64,000 bases of DNA. Origin: Aotearoamyces nothofagi (taxonomy: Eukaryota; Ascomycota; Leotiomycetes; Leotiales; Tympanidaceae). The DNA lies in contig JADDTR010000011.1 in NCBI GenBank assembly GCA_015345905.1, forward strand, positions 310,001 to 374,000, read 5' to 3'. Shown here piece after piece: positions 59,074-64,000 of this stretch. The notes beneath the pieces are model-generated. The model had not been told where the DNA came from. It did no database searches and saw only the letters and a list, made by a program, of their open reading frames with translations. The stretch's first letter is position 1. Each line of letters begins with the position of its first letter. Both the position numbers and the translations under genes were made by a program.

Positions 59074-60074
59074 ATGGATTCGTTAAACCACATACTTGAC
59101 ATACTTGTTTGTGCTTGTGCTGGCAGATCGGGTCGAGACAAAATCGTGAGGCGACAGACCTTTCAATACTTTCAGGGACTACAGGATACTCATGGCATAA
59201 CCGATCATCCACAGGCACTTCCTAGTGACTGGGAAGTACTGACCGGCAAAGTTGAGGTAGGCATTGTACCCGCTCGTCCCAGTTTGAAGAAGCCATGGGA
59301 GGAGCCCAACTTTGGAATCTCATTTCGCTACAAAGGATCTCCTCTAAAGTCCAAGGCACTTCCCAATCGACACAACCAGGAGAAGGCTGCCACAAAATCA
59401 GACAGTCTTTGGTATTTTGCAGAAACGTCTTCAAGGAATTCAGACGCTAGCACTTCTTCCTCCATTTCCGCTTTCTCTATCCCACCTTGTTGGGCTCTTC
59501 GGCAACATACATCGTCATTCCCATCCTGTGTCATGGATCCCGAGTCTCTCGGTTCTCGTCATCCATCTGTCTCTCTGTCACTCAAACTTCCTGTCCTAAA
59601 TCTGCAAGATGGTCATCCAGTAAGGCCAGGCTTAAAGCAATTCGACGAGGAGCGATGCACAAGGGCTGAATTCTCTATCGGTTCAGAAGATACTGTGCCG
59701 TCGAGTCCCGTCTTCAATAGGACTCGTATCGAGCTACTGATGCCTAAATCATGGAAGTCGGCGCCTGTCGAATGCATTAGGAAACAACAGAGATATACCG
59801 AGAGTACTCCTGGTAACCAATGTGGCTGCAGCTGTTGCATAGATCGAGATTGTCCTATCCCACCTAGACATTCAGGCAGCCCTCCCGCTCAAGGAGCCCA
59901 GTTGGATCCAGCATTTGAACAGAGTGAGATCGCACATAAATCTACAGATGATGATGGTAAGTCCGGGCAAGCTCAAGCTTACTGGTAGGTGTCACTAACG
60001 ATGAAGAAGCAGGTGAAGTCATGGAGGAATCCACTGAGTGGGATCCTGCATGGATTGTAGAGACAACGACATGA
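59074..60074 (+). CDS. Unknown fungal protein with Cys cluster
   Basis: Exons 59074-59956 and 60013-60074 (56 bp intron) give 314 residues. Splicing replaces a short read-through tail by GEVMEESTEWDPAWIVETTT, which ends at a proper stop and has codon-like composition. N-terminus MDSLNHILDILVCACAGRSG holds two close Cys that could be lipidated, then FRYKGSPLKSKALPNRHNQE, a Ser-rich middle and a late CGCSCCIDRDC motif of five Cys that might bind metal. Mostly predicted disordered. I do not recognise the family. It lies between VMA5 and the AT-hook gene, convergent with the latter. Moderate certainty, based on one long frame plus the clean junction. Confidence 0.65.
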
Positions 60075-60504
60075 AGATGACAAGGTGGCGGCCTTGATAC
60101 ATACCGACGGCAGAGTTCACTATTACTCGTGGCGACGACATTTTCGTCACGATAGTGTAGTGGCATAGAGGGTTAAGTTAATATGGGCCCTACGTCTACT
60201 AACCCGATATAAGGGAGACAGTAGGGTTAATTATTCTTCGAGAGATACGTTAAGAGCTTTACTTTAATTAATAATAAGTAATAAAAACGAAGTCGCAGCA
60301 GATAATAAGATATGAGCGCTAAGCTCAAGTATAACAGAGCAGGCACGGAGCAAGATAGCCGTCCTTAATATTATCATTGTGACGCCGTTTAGCATTAACT
60401 CGCACGGTTTAGACGCATCCTTGTCGATAGGCAAATTTGAATAGGTCACAAAAGTATCATTAATCATGCCAAGCTCCTGAGCATTGGCTAATTGGCGCAC
60501 CGAA
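60075..60504. other. AT-rich convergent spacer
   Basis: 430 bp. Around 60165-60290 the words GGGTTAAGTTAATA and AGGGTTAATTATT recur, with AT-rich surroundings, possibly a decayed short repeat. No gene seen. Confidence 0.4.
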
Positions 60505-63255
60505 CTATCTAGGCCCAATATCCCGGAGAAGCTGTTCTCGAATTTCGTTATCGCCCATATCAAATCCGGTACCCATTCCTGCATTTGCACCAAAATTCCC
60601 TCTTGGCCTGGGTATTTCTTGCCCATAAGTTCCAACGTGTGTTGTACCATTTGCCACCGACTCCAGCGCTGGTAAATCAATGAACGAAGAATCGGAGAAA
60701 TGAGAAAAATGAGAAGCCTGTTGTTGTCGTGGTGAAAATGATGCATTTGGGTGCTGCTGACTATTAACTGCTCTATAAGAATCATTTTGAGGTGTTTGTA
60801 CCCCATGATAAGGATGAGACGGTTGGCTAGAGGGATATTGCTGATTATACGAAGATGGGACTTGTCGCGGTTGGTAGAATGTTGAAGAATTCTGCACTGG
60901 TGAAGATCGCGCGACAGAATTCTGATCACTGCGAGGTTGCTGCTGTTGCAAATGAGCAAAATGCTCATAGTGCGCCTCCAAACCCTGAGCTGGAGGTCTG
61001 GTCGGGGGTATAATAGGCTCCGAAGGAATGGACTTAGACGAGAAAATGGCACTAGATACTGGGATAGGTCTTGAAGTAGATATAGGTGCTGATGTAGAGT
61101 TGTTGGCCTCATTTGTAGTCTTCCTCCTAAATGAAGAAGCATGGGGATCTTTGGATTTGCGCTGGCGCTTGGGGGGAGGCAATATTGCAGGGCGGGGTTT
61201 CTCTGGGTCCTTTGGAGTAGCTGTAGTTGATTTGGTAGATATAACATCTTGATTTTCAACAGCTGGTAAGGCGGATTCATTGCCCGTGCCGCCTGTTTGC
61301 AAAGCTACTAGAGAGGCCGTCGGAGGCTCATTTGTCGATCCAACACTGGTTTTTGGACGGGACCGTTTTCTTTTCTCAACAATTGGTGCCCGTTGTTCAA
61401 TGATAGCAGGGTCTAGAGTCGAAGGGTTAACTAGTTGTGCTGCCCTCGCTGTTCTGTAGGCCTCGAGTACAGCTTGTTCCTCGGCGCTAAGGCCAGTCAC
61501 ATGCGGTAAAGGGGAGGATGTATGTTCAGAGCCTTGCAGTGACTTTTTAGGGCCAGCCTTGCTAGAAGATGTAGGAGCCTCCTCGTTATTGCCAATTAGT
61601 GTAGTCTTCGGGGGTGTAGAGATCGAGGACTGGCCCTGTTGATCTTGATATTTCGAAATGTTCTTCGTCCCGGCTGGACGCCCCGGACGGCGCCTAATCT
61701 GCGAGTTAGATACTTGATTATTCAGGGACAGATCTAGCTTCTGGCTATCAAGGACCGGGTTTGGGTGAGTTGTTGTGAGTTGGATTGCCTCTTCTTTATC
61801 TTTCGGCCTATTCCGTGAACCTCGCGGTCGCCCAGGTCGGCGTTTTCCAATATTGGCGGTCGTGCGAAATTGTTGGCTCGAGTCCTCAAAGGATTTCTCG
61901 GAACGCACCTCTAAAATATCTATATCTGCTGACTGCTGAGGGACCGAAGACACACTCTGGTTTAATGTGTCTCTAATTTCATTGTGGTTTTGATCCACAC
62001 CCCCCACAGTCATGCTTGGGCTGCTGTCCTTCTCCAGATGGAGCTCCGAGTCCCCTACATCAACCCAGTCATCTTCTGCTGGATCTGAGGTTTCTGCCTG
62101 TGTTGCAGGCATTAACGGCTGCAAAGATGGCGGCGCAAGACCTCGTGCCTCTCCTTTGCTGGGATATTTGGGGCCTTTCTTAATTCCTTTATCCTTCCTG
62201 ACCTTAGAGGCCTTGCTTCCCTTCGGTCTACCTCTCGGTCTTTTCCCACGACTTGCCTCTCGCGTTTTCAAGACATCTGGTTTCCAACTCTTTCTCTCCA
62301 ACTCTGGGAAGATCTCAGACAACCATCCGACAAAAAGGGTGCCACTGCCATTTGCTTCAGCACTCTCGGGAAAGGTTCCATCTTCTGGTGGCGGGGCCCC
62401 AGGTATACCGCCAAAGAAGGCTAGAGCTTTACAGATCTGATCAACGACAGTGAGAGGATTAATGCTACGGAGCAGCGTGAGCAGCCGGGCCTGTTCATAC
62501 TTCGTTTCCTCCGAAGTCAAAACTCTCGTTCGGCGGATAAGTTCTTGTTGGGGAAGTGAGGGGGGAAAGCGAGATTTATGAGCTAGAAGGTCACCATGGG
62601 GCTGCTGCGGGGACTTAGCTGCTGGCTCAACCCGGCGTCGCTTCAAAGGGACATAACCCTCTTGCTGAGCAGTTCTTGCGGCCTGCGCAGTATTTTCACT
62701 TGTCCTCTGTGCAGCCTCGCTTCGCGGGAGCTGTCCGATGCCACTGGAGCCAGACATGTCCATGTGCATGACTGCGAAATTGCCATTTTTGCTGTCGGTT
62801 TTTCCCTTTAATTTTCGCGGAACCGGGTTGCGTACTCTGCCATCACGGTGTGGTCCTAATTTGCCTTCCCGGGTTACTGGTGGAGTGAGGTCAAGTATGC
62901 CGAATCCATTGTGTGATCCTATAGCGGCGTCCTTTGCGGGAAGGGAGATGGAGGCTGTTGATGTACTGGGCGGGGGCGCGTCATGGCTATGCGGGGACGA
63001 TAGTGGTATATTCGATGGCGGTAATAGCGCATGTGAAGAGGATGTGGAGGTGCCATTGTCTGCGCGCTGGGAGGCAGAGGTGGGAGCCTCGTTGGAGGAG
63101 GCAGGCCGCGAGACTGGCGACGTTGTCGTGTTGGCGCTGGAAGACTTCGGGTTGGAATCGACGAATGTGGTCAATCGAAATTGGCCAAATGACGACGCGC
63201 CTCCTACCAAAATCCCTGATTGTTCTTGCCCCTGGCCCGTAGACATTGTTGCCAT
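60505..63255 (-). CDS. AT-hook nuclear protein, probable chromatin factor
   Basis: One uninterrupted frame of 916 residues from the ATG at 63255 (a second ATG three codons later is equally possible). Three clear AT-hooks: KRPRGRPKGSK (about residue 340), KRRPGRPRGSRN (about 475) and RRRPGRPAGTKN (about 525), plus a weaker KRSRPK. Before them a short ordered helical region, SEETKYEQARLLTLLRSINP and VVDQICKALAFFGGIPGAPP, is the only part likely to fold by itself. Basic patches (PLKRRRVEP, PPPKRQRKSKDP) look like nuclear localisation signals. The C-terminal 150 residues are Gln/Pro/Ser-rich and prion-like. The family recalled is the fungal 'AT hook motif protein', of unknown complex. Role in binding AT-rich minor groove is family inference. 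Confidence 0.85.
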   Translation of the reverse strand: MATMSTGQGQEQSGILVGGASSFGQFRLTTFVDSNPKSSSANTTTSPVSRPASSNEAPTSASQRADNGTSTSSSHALLPPSNIPLSSPHSHDAPPPSTSTASISLPAKDAAIGSHNGFGILDLTPPVTREGKLGPHRDGRVRNPVPRKLKGKTDSKNGNFAVMHMDMSGSSGIGQLPRSEAAQRTSENTAQAARTAQQEGYVPLKRRRVEPAAKSPQQPHGDLLAHKSRFPPSLPQQELIRRTRVLTSEETKYEQARLLTLLRSINPLTVVDQICKALAFFGGIPGAPPPEDGTFPESAEANGSGTLFVGWLSEIFPELERKSWKPDVLKTREASRGKRPRGRPKGSKASKVRKDKGIKKGPKYPSKGEARGLAPPSLQPLMPATQAETSDPAEDDWVDVGDSELHLEKDSSPSMTVGGVDQNHNEIRDTLNQSVSSVPQQSADIDILEVRSEKSFEDSSQQFRTTANIGKRRPGRPRGSRNRPKDKEEAIQLTTTHPNPVLDSQKLDLSLNNQVSNSQIRRRPGRPAGTKNISKYQDQQGQSSISTPPKTTLIGNNEEAPTSSSKAGPKKSLQGSEHTSSPLPHVTGLSAEEQAVLEAYRTARAAQLVNPSTLDPAIIEQRAPIVEKRKRSRPKTSVGSTNEPPTASLVALQTGGTGNESALPAVENQDVISTKSTTATPKDPEKPRPAILPPPKRQRKSKDPHASSFRRKTTNEANNSTSAPISTSRPIPVSSAIFSSKSIPSEPIIPPTRPPAQGLEAHYEHFAHLQQQQPRSDQNSVARSSPVQNSSTFYQPRQVPSSYNQQYPSSQPSHPYHGVQTPQNDSYRAVNSQQHPNASFSPRQQQASHFSHFSDSSFIDLPALESVANGTTHVGTYGQEIPRPRGNFGANAGMGTGFDMGDNEIREQLLRDIGPR

Positions 63256-63754
63256 TCTCGAGGCGGAGCTTTCGAGTATAACACGACGGCCGGCCTATTT
63301 CTATCTTATCGCCATGCCGACGTCGTCGGATTGTCAAGACTCAGACTCCGCGACAACAGAGACGCAAGGACGTCGCTTAAATATGAAGATTCAGCCTCCA
63401 AGGCTGGGAGGACTTTAATTCACTGGCGCCATACGGCATAATAGAGAATACAGAATTTAACGAGCAGGACTACTCATGTTTTTCATTGAGGCAATCTTCG
63501 TTCGAGGCGTAACCGGCAGCTTTGATTAGATTAATCCGAGCCTTTGATCCCCTGATCCTCGCCAACCGTACAAATCATTATAGACGAACGCATTATAAGA
63601 GACAAGGTTGATTTGTAGCTTGCTTGGTAGCTTGCTTAATAGTGTAATAATTTCATGACATATCAGCCCCATATATGATATCGATACCCCGATGCCCAAG
63701 CTAACGCCGTAGCTCCATACAAAACCGCTCACTAACACCGTACCAAATGCTTGC
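63256..63754. promoter_or_regulatory. AT-hook gene promoter and 3' flank of right-edge gene
   Basis: About 500 bp upstream of the AT-hook ATG. No specific sites identified. Confidence 0.4.
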
Positions 63755-64000
63755 CTATAAATCTTGTGCGCCACCAAAAGCTTCCAGACCTTGAAAGTTT
63801 TGCAAAGCATGCCCCGACACCTGAGAAAGCCCCGGTGCCCAATCCTCATCAATAGGCGTCCCATCTTCTCTAATCAGTTCCAGTAAAACCTGAGTATTCC
63901 TCTTGATTTTCTGTGAACTCTCTACTATTTTACGGTCAAGTATTACAGCCTCAGCTGTGTGAAGCCATATGTTCGTCAATGGCTGTTGGTCCATGATTAG
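63755..64000 (-). CDS. C-terminal part of an unknown protein, 5'-partial at window edge
   Basis: An open frame enters from the right edge and ends at 63755. The visible 79-81 residues (IWLHTAEAVILDRKIVESSQ, LIREDGTPIDEDWAPGLSQV, NFQGLEAFGG) have a protein-like mix of charged and hydrophobic residues and look like the end of a longer product. The internal ATG at 63994 need not be the start. No family recognised. On the same strand as the AT-hook gene and upstream of it. Confidence 0.45.
   Translation of the reverse strand, partial: LIMDQQPLTNIWLHTAEAVILDRKIVESSQKIKRNTQVLLELIREDGTPIDEDWAPGLSQVSGHALQNFQGLEAFGGAQDL

Noticed and set aside
60165-60290. Short transposable element remnant with GGGTTAA words
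   Set aside because: The repeated words are direct and short; no terminal inverted repeats or target duplication seen.
60264-61280. 338-codon minus-strand frame overlapping the AT-hook gene end
   Set aside because: Out-of-frame shadow of the AT-hook reading frame, Leu/Ile/Arg-rich from Gln/Ser-rich codons.

Overview
The window is nuclear DNA of a filamentous ascomycete (Pezizomycotina). Protein genes are split by short introns of about 46-180 bases with GT..AG ends. Several products are typical of this group: a phenylacetate-type CYP504 P450, SCAP with sterol-sensing and WD40 domains, an Ssd1 of 1400 residues and an RCH1-type carrier. A more precise placement (Eurotiomycetes would fit) is inference. 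I found 22 protein genes, two of them cut by the window edges. I found no rRNA, convincing tRNA, CRISPR array, retroelement or virus-like element.

Layout. 1-5.2 kb: aromatic catabolism (a CYP504 phenylacetate hydroxylase, partial, and fumarylacetoacetase), then a family-16 methyltransferase. 6.9-8.1 kb: an unknown Ser/Pro-rich protein. 8.1-15.6 kb: a 7.5 kb gene desert packed with microsatellites, G-quadruplex-type runs and TACAG/GTAC-rich sequence. 15.6-17.2 kb: a cytochrome b2-type L-lactate dehydrogenase. 18.6-22.7 kb: a 1285-residue fusion of a cholesterol-oxidase-like GMC flavoprotein with an alpha/beta hydrolase. 22.7-23.0 kb: an assembly gap flanked by poly-G and poly-C. 23.7-30.2 kb: divergent GLE1 (mRNA export) and SSD1 (RNA-binding, cell wall). 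30.9-39.7 kb: a metabolic block (class-1-type dihydroorotate dehydrogenase-like, aldo/keto reductase, NADP-glutamate dehydrogenase, DAO-type FAD oxidoreductase). 39.7-44.1 kb: a second repeat-rich desert. 44.1-49 kb: SCAP and a DUF4202 protein. 49.5-55 kb: an RCH1/SLC10A7-type carrier, a small conserved unknown and a mitochondrial hot-dog thioesterase. 55.6-64 kb: APS kinase, V-ATPase subunit C, an unknown protein, an AT-hook nuclear protein and a partial gene.

Two patterns cut across gene boundaries. First, third-position GC changes abruptly within genes: exon 2 of the DUF4202 gene, the last exon of the GMC fusion, the last exon of the DAO gene, the 3' two thirds of the lactate dehydrogenase and the 5' two thirds of the DHODH-like gene are almost saturated with G/C-ending codons, while the rest of each gene is not. 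G or C homopolymers often lie close by. Second, the two gene deserts and a third gap (33.6-36 kb) share the same kinds of simple repeats. Local GC-biased conversion plus slippage is one explanation, but this is inference.

Exon structures were read by eye from reading frame, splice consensus and remembered family sequences. No alignment or transcript was available, so splice sites are predictions, most of them well constrained by frame.
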